A DNA stretch of 58,271 nt from Gammaproteobacteria bacterium (GCA_015487785.1 WFPC01000020.1:1-58271); one strand, 5' to 3'. Positions 8,908 to 18,856 are shown, numbered from the stretch's first letter. Notes: generated by a model from the sequence alone, not told the origin. Translations and numbers: made by a program.

Positions 8908-10911
8908 TCACAGCCTGGGGGTATTGGGCAGGGGGCGCGGCCGGCCGGCGCGGAAGCGGGCCCAGCTCAGGGTGCGCTGGAGCCGGTTGTCGCTGTCCAT
9001 GTGCAGGCTGCCGGTGACGCCGCTCAAGTGGGCCTGGGGGTTGGCGCGCAGCCAGTTGAGATAATACAGGCTGTTGTAGGCATCCACCCCGAGGGCGAAC
9101 AGACGGCTGAATTGGCGGGCCTGATCGGGCCAGGTGGTGAACACCAGCTTGCGCGGCGGTGGCGGGTTCTGCTGGTTCAGGGTCCAGGGCATGTCGCCGA
9201 TGATGACGCCGTTCATGTCGCGGTCGGCGCGTGGGTTGATGATGCCGCTGAAACTGTGCGAGGTGGTGTAGATGGGCAGGTCGCTGGCGTGGTGGAACTT
9301 GAGCTGGGGCGGGATCAACCGCGCCTGGCGGGGAAAGGCCACCATGAAGACCATATCGATGTCTTGTCGCCGGCGCGGTTCGAATTGTATAGGCTGGCCC
9401 AGCAGGCGGGCGAGTTCGCGCCGGCGTTGCAAGCTCTGTTCTAGGTTGAGCAGTTTCTTGATGGCCGGGGAGAAGTCGGTCTTGGCTGCATCGTAGGCGG
9501 TGCGGTTGATGAGGGTGCCGCCCAATTGTTCCCAGCGTTCGGCAAAGGCCTGGGCCACGCGTTCGCCCCATTTGCCGCGGGGATACAGGATCGCACTGCG
9601 ATTGTGGCCATCCAGCCAGGCCCGCTCGGCCACCTGACGGGCCTCGTCTTCCGGCGACAGGCCGAACTGGAACAGGTTCTCGATGTAGCCGTGGTTTTCG
9701 TTGAGGCGATTGAGCGCCAGGGTGGGCAGCGGCAGTCGGCCTGCTGCGGCCAGCCGTTCCAGCACCTGCTTGTTCAGCGGGCCCACTACCAGCTTGGCGC
9801 CATCGTCCATGGCGCGCTGGTATAGGGTCTCGATACCGTCCGGGTCGGCGGCGGTGTCGTAGATGCGGATGCGCGGTCGGATGGGGCTGTCGCTGTTGCT
9901 GTAGAAGGCGCTCAGAAAACCGTTCTGCACCGCCATGGCCGGTTTGCTGAAATCCCCCTCCAGGGGCAGCAGCAGGGCGATCTGGTCCAGTTCGAAGGGA
10001 GCACTGTCGGCATCCTGTGGTGGAGCGATGGACGCAATGGCCGCCTTGCCCGCGGGGTGGTCGGGGTGTTGGTCACGCCACTGGCGCAGTTCACCGGCCA
10101 GGCGCAGGGGGTCGCGGTTCTGCTGGCGCAGCAGGCTCAGCTCGATCCAGCCACGCAGGACAGGTGAGGTGGTCTGCTCCAGCAAGCGTTGCAGACGTTC
10201 GCCGGGTTGCAGCAGCAGGCTGTGCAACAACTGGATCTGGTTGGCGTCCTTTGCCGGGCCGGCTTCCAGCAGGGCATCCAGGTTGACCCGCTCGCGGATC
10301 GCCGGCAGGCTCTCGCCGGCCAGTTCGTAGTTGCGAATCAGGGCCTGGAGAAAGGCGATGTGCTGGCGGCGTGGCGTGGAGTCGTCGATGATCATTTGTT
10401 GTAGCCAGTGCTTGCCGGTCCCAGGGTCGCGCCGGGCCAGGGCCAGTTTTACCTGCAACAGGGTGTAGTCGTTGTGGCCCTCGGTATCCAGTACGCCCTG
10501 GTCCACGGCTTCCAGGGTGGTGGCCGCCTGGGTGTACTGGCCTGCCAGCAGCCAGTTCTCGGCTGCCTTGAGTTTGAAGTGTTGCCTGATAGGAGAAATG
10601 GTTTCCTCGGCCAGTTGCTGATAGAGTTGGGCCGCACGGGCGTGATCGCCCTGGCGCTGCAGGTTTTCTGCCTGGCGCAGGACCGTCGCTGCGCGGGCAT
10701 CACCTGGTTTCACCGTCGCCGCCGACGGGGCGGCCGGTTCGGCCGGTTTGCGGGGCTCCACCGTGGCACAGCCGGCGAGCAACAGGAAAAGCAGCGCGAG
10801 GATCAACGGGGCTGGGCTGCATTTTTCGCCACCGCCCGTGGCGAGGCGGCGCACGGATGTGGCATGGGTGATTCGCGCGACCGGGGTGGGCGCAGGTGCG
10901 CTCGATGTCAT
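8908..10911 (-). CDS. lpoA: LpoA, outer-membrane lipoprotein activator of PBP1A
   Basis: Outer-membrane lipoprotein of the LppC/YraM family, which reaches through the peptidoglycan to stimulate the bifunctional synthase PBP1A. The hydrophobic signal segment ends with a clear lipobox LLLAGC. It is followed by a Pro/Ala-rich linker and an N-terminal TPR-like helical domain (about residues 85-310). The C-terminal domain has the type I periplasmic-binding-protein fold (IALLLPLEGDFSKPAMAVQNGF, then DDGAKLVVGPLNKQ). The start is uncertain: ATG 10911 is chosen, with 10920, 10962 or a later GTG possible. A still longer frame reaches 11064 and would overlap rsmI on the other strand. It is first in a minus-strand run with yraN, the BON lipoprotein and the FAD oxidase. 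Confidence 0.9.
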   Translation of the reverse strand: MTSSAPAPTPVARITHATSVRRLATGGGEKCSPAPLILALLFLLLAGCATVEPRKPAEPAAPSAATVKPGDARAATVLRQAENLQRQGDHARAAQLYQQLAEETISPIRQHFKLKAAENWLLAGQYTQAATTLEAVDQGVLDTEGHNDYTLLQVKLALARRDPGTGKHWLQQMIIDDSTPRRQHIAFLQALIRNYELAGESLPAIRERVNLDALLEAGPAKDANQIQLLHSLLLQPGERLQRLLEQTTSPVLRGWIELSLLRQQNRDPLRLAGELRQWRDQHPDHPAGKAAIASIAPPQDADSAPFELDQIALLLPLEGDFSKPAMAVQNGFLSAFYSNSDSPIRPRIRIYDTAADPDGIETLYQRAMDDGAKLVVGPLNKQVLERLAAAGRLPLPTLALNRLNENHGYIENLFQFGLSPEDEARQVAERAWLDGHNRSAILYPRGKWGERVAQAFAERWEQLGGTLINRTAYDAAKTDFSPAIKKLLNLEQSLQRRRELARLLGQPIQFEPRRRQDIDMVFMVAFPRQARLIPPQLKFHHASDLPIYTTSHSFSGIINPRADRDMNGVIIGDMPWTLNQQNPPPPRKLVFTTWPDQARQFSRLFALGVDAYNSLYYLNWLRANPQAHLSGVTGSLHMDSDNRLQRTLSWARFRAGRPRPLPNTPRL

Positions 10912-11057
10912 CTCGGGCATTCCGGGCGCGCGAAGGCCCGCCAAGGCGCGCCGTCGGGCCATCGTCGTAGAGAGGCGGTGAGAAATGCGGACTAGGATGG
11001 GCATACGGAATTCGGCCGGGTTACACAGTCGGTGAGTATGGGCCGAGGGAGGTTTCA

Positions 11058-11909
11058 GTGTCAAATGCCAGCGGTACCCTATATATAGTGGCGACGCCGC
11101 TGGGCAACCTGGGCGACATCTCGAGCAGGGCCCTCGAGGTATTGTCCACGGTGGATCTGGTCCTGGCCGAGGACACCCGTCACAGCCTGCCTCTGTTGCG
11201 TCACTTCGGTATCACCACTGTGTGCAAGGCCCTGCACGAGCACAACGAGCGCCACTTGGCGCGGGCATTGTGCGAGCGCATGCTTGCGGGAGAATGCATG
11301 GCCCTGATCTCCGATGCCGGCACTCCGCTGGTCAGCGATCCCGGTTATGTGCTGGTGCGCACGGCACACGAGCTGGGGCTCACGGTGTCGCCGCTGCCCG
11401 GACCCAGTGCCGCCATGGCGGCGCTCAGTGTGGCGGGCATTGCCTCCGACCGTTTCGTTTTCGAGGGCTTTCTGCCATCTCGGACGGCGGCCCGGCGTCA
11501 GCGTCTGCAGGTCCTGGCCGGTGAGACCCGTAGCCTGATCTTCTACGAATCGCCTCGCCGGGTGCGGGATACATTGCAAGACATGGTCGAGATCTTCGGG
11601 GCACGGCGCGAGGCCACCCTGGCGCGGGAGCTCACCAAGCGCCACGAGACCGTACACAAGGCCGACTTGAGTGGGCTGGCCGCCTGGGTGGCAGCCGATG
11701 TCCAGCAGCAAAAGGGGGAGATCGTGCTGGTGGTGGCCGGAGCCGAGAGCGCGCCGGCCGCGGCGAATGCCCTGTCGCCGGAAGCCGTGCTGGATATTTT
11801 GATGGAAGAGTTGCCGCTCAAGCAGGCCGCGGCCCTGGCGGCCCGGCTCACCGGGGCCAGGCGCAATACGCTCTATCGCCGGGCCTTGCGCCTGCGAGAG
11901 GAAAAGTGA
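11058..11909 (+). CDS. rsmI: 16S rRNA (cytidine1402-2'-O)-methyltransferase
   Basis: SAM-dependent tetrapyrrole-methylase-fold enzyme that 2'-O-methylates C1402 of 16S rRNA in the decoding centre. It has 283 residues, the family norm. Motifs: [14 protein letters not shown] near the N-terminus, [21 protein letters not shown] and [12 protein letters not shown], then FEGFLP, which identifies RsmI. The start is a GTG at 11058 with a strong GAGGGAGG ribosome-binding site 5 bases upstream. It is divergent from lpoA, whose coding region begins about 150 bases away. This lpoA/rsmI/rnpB/mraZ order is common in gammaproteobacteria. Confidence 0.96.
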   Translation: MSNASGTLYIVATPLGNLGDISSRALEVLSTVDLVLAEDTRHSLPLLRHFGITTVCKALHEHNERHLARALCERMLAGECMALISDAGTPLVSDPGYVLVRTAHELGLTVSPLPGPSAAMAALSVAGIASDRFVFEGFLPSRTAARRQRLQVLAGETRSLIFYESPRRVRDTLQDMVEIFGARREATLARELTKRHETVHKADLSGLAAWVAADVQQQKGEIVLVVAGAESAPAAANALSPEAVLDILMEELPLKQAAALAARLTGARRNTLYRRALRLREEK

Positions 11910-11943
11910 ACACCTGTTGGCCGGGCTGGGGTAGAATGGGCGC

Positions 11944-12307
11944 GAGAGTCGGCCGAGCAGTCGCTGTCGCGTCATGCGATGGAGGAAAGTCCGGGCTCCA
12001 CAGGGCAAGGTGCCAGGTAACGCCTGGGGGGCGCGAGCCCACGGAAAGTGCCACAGAAAACAGACCGCCTAAACAGGTTGCGACCTGTCGGCAAGGGTGA
12101 AAAGGTGCGGTAAGAGCGCACCGCGCCGGTGGCAACACCGGTGGCAGGGTAAACCCCACCTGGAGCAAGACCAAATAGGGGAGCGAGCCCCGCGGGGCGA
12201 CGTGTGGCCCGCACGGCTCCCGGGTAGGTTGCTCGAGGTGCGCAGCGATGCGCATCCCAGATGAATGACTGCTCTCGACAGAACCCGGCTTACAGGCCGG
12301 CTCTCTC
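11944..12307 (+). ncRNA. rnpB: RNase P RNA, bacterial type A
   Basis: Catalytic RNA of ribonuclease P, which matures tRNA 5' ends. The universal signatures are present: GGAGGAAAGTCCGGGCTCC near 11981, CCACAGAAAACAGACCGCC near 12050, GGTAAGGGTGAAAAGG-like and GGTAAGAGCGCACC elements, AACCCCACC near 12154, and ACAGAACCCGGCTTA near 12279. The 5' end GAGAGTCGGCC pairs with GGCCGGCTCTC at the 3' end, closing helix P1; this defines the boundaries to within a few bases. A TAGAAT -10 box lies at 11932-11937, with no convincing -35. A pyrimidine-rich run follows the 3' end. Confidence 0.97.
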
Positions 12308-12494
12308 TTTTCCCTTCTTTTCGATTTCACGTCTGCCCGGGCCATCGGCCTGCATGGGGGCGTGACTTGTCGTGTTTGCTCCACCGTCTTCCCCGCGTGT
12401 GCGCACGGGGCGTTCTCGCTATAAGCCTTGTTTTTACTGGGCTTGAAGCCCTTGTCATGGCTGTTTTTTCTTTGCCGAAAGTGGTGACGGTTAC

Positions 12495-12524
12495 TTGACA
12501 TTGGGGGGGTACGCTACCTATAGT
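12495..12524 (+). promoter_or_regulatory. sigma70-type promoter of the mraZ/dcw cluster
   Basis: A consensus -35 TTGACA (12495-12500) is followed after 18 bases by TATAGT (12519-12524), placing transcription start near 12531, just before the GTGGG repeats and about 37 bases ahead of the mraZ GTG. This corresponds to the main mra promoter that drives early dcw genes in other gammaproteobacteria. Between the end of rnpB and this promoter (12308-12494) I see only a small hairpin, GGGCTTGAAGCCC at 12439-12451, and an unpaired-looking CCCCGC...GGGG element at 12391-12410. Confidence 0.75.
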
Positions 12525-12533
12525 GGTAAATTA

Positions 12534-12568
12534 GTGGGTCAAAGTGGGAAATTGTGGGGGAGTCTGGG
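12534..12568 (+). promoter_or_regulatory. MraZ operator: phased GTGGG direct repeats
   Basis: GTGGG occurs at 12534-12538, 12544-12548 and 12554-12558, each separated by exactly five bases, with a fourth TGGG unit in phase at 12565-12568. MraZ is known to bind TGGG repeats spaced by 5-6 bases between its promoter and start codon, repressing its own operon. The arrangement here matches. The third and fourth repeats overlap the GGGGGAG ribosome-binding site and the GTG start, so bound MraZ would also cover the translation initiation region of the DNA. Confidence 0.85.
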
Positions 12569-13020
12569 TGTACCGAGGGGCCAGCTCATTGAGTCTCGAC
12601 AACAAGGGTCGCATGTTCATGCCGACCCGGTATCGTCAGAGCCTGCTCGATGAGTGCGATGGTAAGTTGGTGCTTACTGTCGACAGGGACCGCTGCCTGC
12701 TTCTCTATCCTTTTCCTGCCTGGGAAGCCGTGGAGCGACAGCTCAACGGTTTGTCGGGCATCGACCGACGGGTGCGTCGCCTGCAACGCCTGATGATCGG
12801 CTATGCCTGCGAGTTGGACATGGACGGCAATGGACGCATTTTGTTGCCGCAGCATCTGCGCAAGTACGCCAACATGGAGAAGCACATCATGCTCATCGGC
12901 CAGGGCAACAAGTTCGAGCTGTGGGACGAGGAGACCTGGAACAAGCAGCAGGAGATCTGGCTGGCCGAGGAGGACGAGGACGAGGAGGTGTCCGACGAGC
13001 TGAAGTCTCTGCGGCTTTGA
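12568..13020 (+). CDS. mraZ: Transcriptional regulator MraZ
   Basis: First gene of the dcw cluster, encoding a 150-residue SpoVT/AbrB-like DNA-binding protein with two swapped-hairpin repeats. The hallmark [13 protein letters not shown] lies in repeat 1 and [15 protein letters not shown] in repeat 2. The C-terminus is very acidic ([12 protein letters not shown]). The start is GTG 12568, giving [11 protein letters not shown] in line with family N-termini; the frame is open further upstream, but that region is operator DNA. GGGGGAG at 12556-12562 is the ribosome-binding site. It is expected to repress the cluster promoter through the adjacent GTGGG array. Confidence 0.95.
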   Translation: MYRGASSLSLDNKGRMFMPTRYRQSLLDECDGKLVLTVDRDRCLLLYPFPAWEAVERQLNGLSGIDRRVRRLQRLMIGYACELDMDGNGRILLPQHLRKYANMEKHIMLIGQGNKFELWDEETWNKQQEIWLAEEDEDEEVSDELKSLRL

Positions 13021-13042
13021 GGTGGCGGGAGGAGCTTCGGTG

Positions 13043-13966
13043 ATGGCGCATCGTCCGGTGTTGCTGGATGAGTCGCTCGCGGCCCTGGCCATCGACCCGG
13101 CGGGTGTCTATGTGGATGCCACTTTCGGGCGGGGTGGGCACAGCGGCGCCATCCTGGAGCGGCTGAATGAGAGCGGGCGCCTGTATGCCCTCGATCGTGA
13201 TCCGGAGGCGGTGGCCCATGGGCGGGCGCATCTGGCTGACGAGGCGCGCTTCACCCTGGTGAGGGCACCGTTCAGCGAATTGGCGCATTGGTGCGAACGC
13301 TGGGGTATCACGGGTCGGGTCGCCGGTGTGTTGCTGGATGTGGGAGTGTCTTCGCCCCAGTTGGACCAGGCCCGGCGGGGTTTCAGTTTTCTGGCCGATG
13401 GCCCCCTGGACATGCGCATGGATCCCGACAGCGAACCCAGCGCCGCCCAGTGGCTGGCGCTGGCCGGCGAGGACGAGATCGCGCGGGTGCTCAAGACTTT
13501 TGGCGAGGAACGCTATGCCCGGCGTATTGCGCGGGCCATCGTGGCGGCGCGCGAGAGGGAGCCGTTGCAAGGCACCCGCCAGTTGGCCGAGGTGGTGGCC
13601 CGTGCGCATCCCGCCTGGGAGAAGGGACGGCATCCGGCCACGCGGACTTTTCAGGCGATCCGGATCTTCGTCAACCGGGAGCTGGACGAATTGCAGGCGG
13701 CACTGGAGCAGTCGCTGGATGTATTGGCCCCGGGGGGGCGTTTGGCGGTGATCAGTTTTCACTCCCTGGAGGATCGTCTGGTCAAGCGCTTCATCCAGCG
13801 CGAGGCCCGGGGTGGCGACCTGCCACCGGATCTGCCGGTGACGACGGCGCAGTTACAGCCGCGGCTGCGGCCGGTGGGCAAGCTGATCAGGCCCGGCGAG
13901 GACGAGGTGGCTGGCAATCCCCGGGCGCGTAGCGCGCGTTTGCGGGTGGCGGAGCGCCTGGCCTGA
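13043..13966 (+). CDS. rsmH: 16S rRNA (cytosine1402-N4)-methyltransferase
   Basis: SAM-dependent methyltransferase (formerly MraW) that N4-methylates C1402 of 16S rRNA, the same nucleotide that RsmI 2'-O-methylates; both genes occur within 3 kb here. It has 307 residues from ATG 13043, which is preceded by GGAGGAG nine bases upstream; the GTG at 13022 is a poorer choice. Motifs: HRPVLLDE at the N-terminus, [10 protein letters not shown] (SAM-binding loop), [29 protein letters not shown] and [14 protein letters not shown]. The stop codon overlaps the ftsL ATG by one base. Confidence 0.97.
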   Translation: MAHRPVLLDESLAALAIDPAGVYVDATFGRGGHSGAILERLNESGRLYALDRDPEAVAHGRAHLADEARFTLVRAPFSELAHWCERWGITGRVAGVLLDVGVSSPQLDQARRGFSFLADGPLDMRMDPDSEPSAAQWLALAGEDEIARVLKTFGEERYARRIARAIVAAREREPLQGTRQLAEVVARAHPAWEKGRHPATRTFQAIRIFVNRELDELQAALEQSLDVLAPGGRLAVISFHSLEDRLVKRFIQREARGGDLPPDLPVTTAQLQPRLRPVGKLIRPGEDEVAGNPRARSARLRVAERLA

Positions 13967-14235
13967 TGACGCGGGCGCAACGTGTGCTGCCGGTATTACT
14001 GGTGCTGGTGCTGGCCTCGGCGATCGCCGTGGTCTACAGCCGGCACCTCAATCGGGCCGCCTTTGCCGAATTGCAGCGTCTGCAGCAGCAGCGCGATGAG
14101 ATCAACATAGAACGGGGGCGTTTGCAGTTGGAGCAAAGCACTTTTGCCACGCATAGCAAGATCGAGCAACTCGCCCGGGATCGCCTGGGCATGGTCTTGC
14201 CCGCGCCCGATGGTATAAAAATGGTGAAGCCATGA
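13966..14235 (+). CDS. ftsL: Cell division protein FtsL
   Basis: An 89-residue bitopic membrane protein. A short cytoplasmic N-terminus is followed by one transmembrane helix (about residues 8-24, VLPVLLVLVLASAIAVVY) and a periplasmic coiled-coil (LQRLQQQRDEINIERGRLQLEQ). A C-terminal IEQLARDRLGMVLPAPDGI motif is typical of FtsL. It forms the FtsQLB complex that activates FtsWI septal synthesis. It overlaps rsmH by one base (TGATG) and ftsI by four (ATGA), so translation is likely coupled. Confidence 0.93.
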   Translation: MTRAQRVLPVLLVLVLASAIAVVYSRHLNRAAFAELQRLQQQRDEINIERGRLQLEQSTFATHSKIEQLARDRLGMVLPAPDGIKMVKP

Positions 14236-15959
14236 GCCAGGCACAGAATGGTCCCATCTTGCCGGCCTGGCGTTTTCGCCTGCTGCTGGGAATGATTGCC
14301 CTGGTAGTCGTGCTGCTCGGCTGGCGGGCCCTGAACCTGCAGGTGCTGGACAACGGTTTTCTGCAATATAAAGGGGATTCCCAGCACAAGCGTGTCGTTT
14401 CCCTGATGGCCCATCGCGGCATGTTGCTGGATCGTAACGGCGATGCCCTGGCGGTGAGTACGCCGGTGGCCTCGGTATGGGCCGATCCCAAGGACGTGCC
14501 CCTGGACGATCCCCGTATCGAGCAGCTTGCGCGCTTGCTGGACAAACCGGCCGACAAGCTGCGCGAGCTGCTGAGCAAACGTGCCCGGCGTGATTTCGTC
14601 TATCTCAAGCGTCACATGAATCCCGATATCAAGCAACGTCTGGCCGAACTCGGCTTGCCGGGTGTCGATGTGCGGCGTGAATACCGGCGTTACTATCCCA
14701 CCGCCGAGGTGGCCGCCCACGTTCTGGGTTTCACCAATATCGACGATCAGGGCCAGGAAGGCCTGGAACTGGCCTTCGACGACGATCTGCGTGGCCAGCC
14801 GGGCAAGCAAGAAGTGGTCAAGGACCTCATCGGACGCGTCATCAAGACCGGCAAGATCCAGCAGGCGCCGCGGCCGGGGCACGACCTCTATCTGAGCATC
14901 GATCGTCGCCTGCAATTCATCGCCTATCGGGAACTCAAGAAGGCCGTGCAGCGTCATCAGGCCAAGTGGGCCAGCCTGGTGTTGCTGGATGCCAAGACCG
15001 GCGAGATCCTGGCCATGGTCAACCAGCCGGCCTTCAACCCCAACGATAGGCACCAGATGCGCCCGGAACAATTGCGCAACCGGGCCGTGACCGACCTGCT
15101 GGAACCGGGTTCCACGGTCAAGCCCTTCGCAGTGGCCGCGGCGCTGAAATCCGGTCTGTTCTCCCGCGACACCCTGATCGACACCAACCCCGGGCGGTTT
15201 CGCATCGGACGCAAGGTGATTTCCGACTTCCGCAACTACGGGGTCATCGATGTGGCCCGGGTGATCCAGAAATCCAGCAACATCGGCATCAGCAAGATGG
15301 CCCTGGGCATCCCCAAGGAACTGTTGTGGGAAACCTACGCCGATGTGGGCTTTGGCTTTGCGCCGGCAACCCGTTTCCCCGGCGAGGCGGAGGGGTACCT
15401 GCCTTTCTTCGGGCAGTGGAACGACATTGAACGAGCCACCATTGCCTTTGGTTATGGACTCTCGGTGAGCCCCCTGCAACTGGCCCAGGCCTACACCGTG
15501 TTCGCCAACGACGGCGAACTGCGCCGGCTGAGCTTCCTGCGTCGCGACGAACCCATGGAGGGTCAGCAGGTATTGCCGGCGGCGGTGGCGCGCCAGGTGC
15601 GCCAGATGCTCGAAAGCGTGGTGGAGAGCGATGAAGGCACCGGCCGGCGGGCGCGTATTCCCGGCTATCGGGTGGCGGGCAAGACCGGCACCGTGCGCAA
15701 GACGGGGCGGGGTGGCTATCTGGAGGACAGCTACCGGGCCATGTTCGTGGGCATGGCCCCGGCCAGCGACCCGCGCCTGGTGGCGGTGGTGGTGATCGAC
15801 GACCCCGGCGGCGAGGACTATTACGGTGGTCGGGTGGCCGCGCCGGTGTTCGCCAAGGTCATGGCGGCCGCCTTGCGCCTGCTGAATGTGCCGCCGGACA
15901 AGATCAGCGAGGACAGTTGGCAGCCGCCCTTGCGCATGGCCGGAGCGACACAGCTATGA
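14232..15959 (+). CDS. ftsI: Septal peptidoglycan transpeptidase PBP3 / FtsI
   Basis: Class B penicillin-binding protein that cross-links septal peptidoglycan with FtsW. It has 575 residues. One N-terminal transmembrane anchor (about 16-34) precedes the PBP dimerisation domain (about 55-210, with RGMLLDRNG). The transpeptidase domain carries the active-site Ser294 in STVK (294-297), the SSN triad at 348-350 and KTGT at 484-487. All three catalytic motifs are intact. ATGA overlaps join it to ftsL upstream and murE downstream. Confidence 0.97.
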   Translation: MSQAQNGPILPAWRFRLLLGMIALVVVLLGWRALNLQVLDNGFLQYKGDSQHKRVVSLMAHRGMLLDRNGDALAVSTPVASVWADPKDVPLDDPRIEQLARLLDKPADKLRELLSKRARRDFVYLKRHMNPDIKQRLAELGLPGVDVRREYRRYYPTAEVAAHVLGFTNIDDQGQEGLELAFDDDLRGQPGKQEVVKDLIGRVIKTGKIQQAPRPGHDLYLSIDRRLQFIAYRELKKAVQRHQAKWASLVLLDAKTGEILAMVNQPAFNPNDRHQMRPEQLRNRAVTDLLEPGSTVKPFAVAAALKSGLFSRDTLIDTNPGRFRIGRKVISDFRNYGVIDVARVIQKSSNIGISKMALGIPKELLWETYADVGFGFAPATRFPGEAEGYLPFFGQWNDIERATIAFGYGLSVSPLQLAQAYTVFANDGELRRLSFLRRDEPMEGQQVLPAAVARQVRQMLESVVESDEGTGRRARIPGYRVAGKTGTVRKTGRGGYLEDSYRAMFVGMAPASDPRLVAVVVIDDPGGEDYYGGRVAAPVFAKVMAAALRLLNVPPDKISEDSWQPPLRMAGATQL

Positions 15960-17470
15960 CACAGACCACAGTCCATCACACCCTGAGCCGCCTGCTGGCG
16001 GATTTTGCGTTTGTAGACGCGTGCCAGGACGTGGTGGTGAACGGGCTGGCCGACGACAGCCGGCGCGTGCGCCCGGGCGACCTGTTCCTGGCCATGGCCG
16101 GACAGGTCTCCCATGGTGCCGGGCACATCGATCAGGCCATTGCCGCCGGTGCCGTGGCCGTTGCCGTGGAGCCCGGGCCCGGGGTGGACCTGGCCGCCCT
16201 GCGTGCCCGCTGTGAGGCACGGGGCGTGAGCCTGGTGGTGGTGGAGCAACTGGCACAGAAGGCCGGTTTTATCGCCGCCCGCTTCCATGGGCAGCCCGCT
16301 GCCGCGCTGCGGGTGGTCGGTATCACCGGCACCAATGGCAAGACCTCCTGCAGCCAGTTTCTCGCCCAGAGCCTGCAGCGCCAGGGGCGGCGTTGCGGGG
16401 TCATCGGCACCCTCGGCAGTGGTCTGTGGGGTGCCTTGCAGGAAACCGGTTTCACCACCCCCATGGCGGCGGCCCTGCAGGCGAAACTGGCGGAGCTGCG
16501 CCGGGACGGGGCCGAGTTCGTGGCCATGGAAGTCTCGTCCCATGCCCTGGAGCAGGGGCGGGTGAACGGCGTGGATTTCGAGGTGGCCCTGCTCACCAAT
16601 CTCAGCCAGGATCATCTGGACTATCACGGCGACATGGCGTGTTATGCCATGGCCAAGAAGCGCCTGTTCCATATGCCCGGGTTGCGTCGGGCGGTGCTCA
16701 ATCTGGACGATGCCCTGGGGCGCGAGCTGGCCGACGAATTGCGCGGCACCGGCGTGGACGTGCTGGGCTATGGTCTGGACACCCGGGACCCATCGGCATT
16801 GAGGGTCAAGCACCTGGAACAGGACGAAGCCGGCCTGACTCTGACGGTGCATTCGCCCTGGGGCGAGGGCGAGCTGCGCTGCGGTCTGCTGGGCCGTTTC
16901 AATGCCGCCAACCTGCTGGGGGTATTGGGTGTGTTGCTGGCCCTGGGGGAAGACTTCGCGGCGGCCCTGGCCAGCCTGGCCGGGGTACAGGCGCCACCGG
17001 GGCGCATGGAGCGGCTGCCGGCGCCGGCGCACAAGCCCAGGGTAGTGATCGATTATGCCCACACCCCCGATGCCCTGCGTCAGGCCCTGGAAACCCTGCG
17101 CCAGCATTGCCGCGGCGCCCTGTGGCTGGTGTTCGGCTGTGGCGGCAACCGGGATCGTGGCAAGCGGGCGTTGATGGGTCGGGTGGCCGCGGAACTGGCC
17201 GATCACATCGTGCTCACCGACGACAATCCCCGCGACGAGTCACCCGCGCGCATCCTGGCCGATATCCGAGCAGGTATCGGCGAGCATGCCTCGGTGTGCA
17301 GCGAGCACGACCGTGCCCGGGCCATCGCCCATGCCATCGGCCGGGCCGAGGCCGGCGACTGGGTATTGATCGCAGGCAAGGGGCACGAACGCCATCAGCT
17401 CGTGGGTGGACGCAAACTTCCCTTCAGCGATCGCGAGATGGCCGAGCGATGTTTACAGGAGGCGGCATGA
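15956..17470 (+). CDS. murE: UDP-MurNAc-L-Ala-D-Glu:meso-diaminopimelate ligase
   Basis: Cytoplasmic ATP-dependent amino-acid ligase adding the third residue of the peptidoglycan stem peptide. It has 504 residues from ATG 15956, which overlaps the ftsI stop by four bases; an earlier in-frame ATG lies inside ftsI. The ATP-binding loop GITGTNGKTS and the central LTNLSQDHLDYHG are present, as is the DDNPRDE motif near residue 425. DNPR in this position is the known signature of specificity for meso-diaminopimelate rather than lysine, as expected for a Gram-negative cell wall. ATGA overlap with murF. Confidence 0.97.
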   Translation: MTQTTVHHTLSRLLADFAFVDACQDVVVNGLADDSRRVRPGDLFLAMAGQVSHGAGHIDQAIAAGAVAVAVEPGPGVDLAALRARCEARGVSLVVVEQLAQKAGFIAARFHGQPAAALRVVGITGTNGKTSCSQFLAQSLQRQGRRCGVIGTLGSGLWGALQETGFTTPMAAALQAKLAELRRDGAEFVAMEVSSHALEQGRVNGVDFEVALLTNLSQDHLDYHGDMACYAMAKKRLFHMPGLRRAVLNLDDALGRELADELRGTGVDVLGYGLDTRDPSALRVKHLEQDEAGLTLTVHSPWGEGELRCGLLGRFNAANLLGVLGVLLALGEDFAAALASLAGVQAPPGRMERLPAPAHKPRVVIDYAHTPDALRQALETLRQHCRGALWLVFGCGGNRDRGKRALMGRVAAELADHIVLTDDNPRDESPARILADIRAGIGEHASVCSEHDRARAIAHAIGRAEAGDWVLIAGKGHERHQLVGGRKLPFSDREMAERCLQEAA

Positions 17471-18852
17471 GCGAAGTCCTGGAACGCCTGACCCTGGGAG
17501 ACGCCGCCCGCGTGCTGGGCCTGCCGGCACCGCTGTTCGACGCCGCCTTCACTGGCGTCAGCATCGACAGCCGCAGCCTGCGTCCCGGCGAGTTGTTCGT
17601 GGCCCTGGGCGGACCCAATTTCGATGGTCACGACTTCGTACAACAGGCCGCCGCCCGGGGTGCCGCCGGCGCGGTGGTCAGCCGGCCGGTGAGCAGCGAC
17701 ATTCCCCTGTTGCGGGTGGCCGACACCCACGCGGCCCTGATCCGACTGGCACGGGCCCGCCGGCGGGCCTTCCGCGGCCGGGTGCTGGCGGTCACCGGAA
17801 GCAATGGCAAGACCACGGTGAAGGAAATGACCGCCGCCATCCTGGCCCGGCGCGGCGCGGTACTGGCCACCGAGGGCAATCTGAACAACGACATCGGCGT
17901 GCCGCTGACCCTGTTGCGACTGGAGCCGGGTGACGATTTCGCGATGATCGAAATGGGCGCCAATCATCCGGGCGAGATCGCCCTGCTGGCCGACATCGCC
18001 CACCCCGAGGTGGCCATCGTGACCAATGCCGGTGCGGCGCACCTGGAAGGCTTCGGCGACCTGGATACCGTGGCCCGTAGCAAGGGCGAGTTGTTCGCCG
18101 CCCTGCCTGCAGATGGTGTGGCGGTGATCAACGGCGACGACCCTTACGCCCCCTTGTGGCGGGAGCTGGCCGGCCAGGCACAGGTGATGGAGTTTGCTCT
18201 GACGTACCCCGATGCCCACGTGCGTGCCGAAGCCGTGCACGCCGAAGCTGACGGCATGCATTTCAGGTTGCTGACACCGCGGGGCGAGTGTGCCTTGCAC
18301 CTGGGCCTGCATGGCCGGCACATGGTGGCCAATGCCCTGGCGGCCACGGCCGCGGCCCTGGCGGTGGACGTGGAACTGGTGGATATTCGTCAGGCCTTGG
18401 AGGATTTCCGTCCGGTGAACGGGCGTTTGCAGGTGCTGGCCGGCGTCGCTGGGGCCACCCTGATCGACGACAGCTACAACGCCAATCCCGATTCCTTCCG
18501 CATGGCCATCGACGTACTGGCGGCCCTGCCCGGCGAGCGCATCCTGGTGGTGGGTGAAATGCTCGAACTGGGCGAGGCGCCGGAAGCGGCACATCGTGAA
18601 GTGGGGCGTTACGCCCGCGCCAGCGGCATCGACCGCCTGTGTGCCGTGGGAGCCATGGCGGCCCACGCCTGCGAGGGTTTCGGCGACGGCGAGGCCTTCG
18701 CTTCCCAGGCCGCGTGCGTGCAACACCTGCGCACCTTGCTGTCGGCGGATACCACGGTGCTGGTCAAGGGTTCGCGCGGAGCGCGAATGGAAAACATCGT
18801 CCGGCAACTGGTCGCGGAGACGGCCAGCACCGCACCGGTAGCGGAGGACTGA
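17467..18852 (+). CDS. murF: UDP-MurNAc-tripeptide:D-Ala-D-Ala ligase
   Basis: Mur ligase adding the D-Ala-D-Ala dipeptide to complete the stem peptide. It has 461 residues. The N-terminal domain ([24 protein letters not shown]) binds the UDP-sugar. The ATPase loop [13 protein letters not shown] is near residue 115, followed by [24 protein letters not shown] and the C-terminal [19 protein letters not shown]. The frame stays open far upstream across murE, but the real start is ATG 17467, overlapping the murE stop by four bases. Confidence 0.97.
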   Translation: MSEVLERLTLGDAARVLGLPAPLFDAAFTGVSIDSRSLRPGELFVALGGPNFDGHDFVQQAAARGAAGAVVSRPVSSDIPLLRVADTHAALIRLARARRRAFRGRVLAVTGSNGKTTVKEMTAAILARRGAVLATEGNLNNDIGVPLTLLRLEPGDDFAMIEMGANHPGEIALLADIAHPEVAIVTNAGAAHLEGFGDLDTVARSKGELFAALPADGVAVINGDDPYAPLWRELAGQAQVMEFALTYPDAHVRAEAVHAEADGMHFRLLTPRGECALHLGLHGRHMVANALAATAAALAVDVELVDIRQALEDFRPVNGRLQVLAGVAGATLIDDSYNANPDSFRMAIDVLAALPGERILVVGEMLELGEAPEAAHREVGRYARASGIDRLCAVGAMAAHACEGFGDGEAFASQAACVQHLRTLLSADTTVLVKGSRGARMENIVRQLVAETASTAPVAED

Positions 18853-18856
18853 GGCC

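Noticed and set aside
12391-12410. CCCCGCGTGTGCGCACGGGG after rnpB resembles the core of a type I-E CRISPR repeat.
   Set aside because: It occurs once, has no spacer-length repetition, and lies between rnpB and the mra promoter; a chance GC-rich inverted repeat is simpler.
16393-17466. The murF reading frame stays open for over 1 kb upstream across murE, suggesting a longer protein.
   Set aside because: The extra part is an out-of-frame reading of murE with Gly/Arg/Pro-rich composition; MurF starts properly at 17467 with an ATGA overlap.
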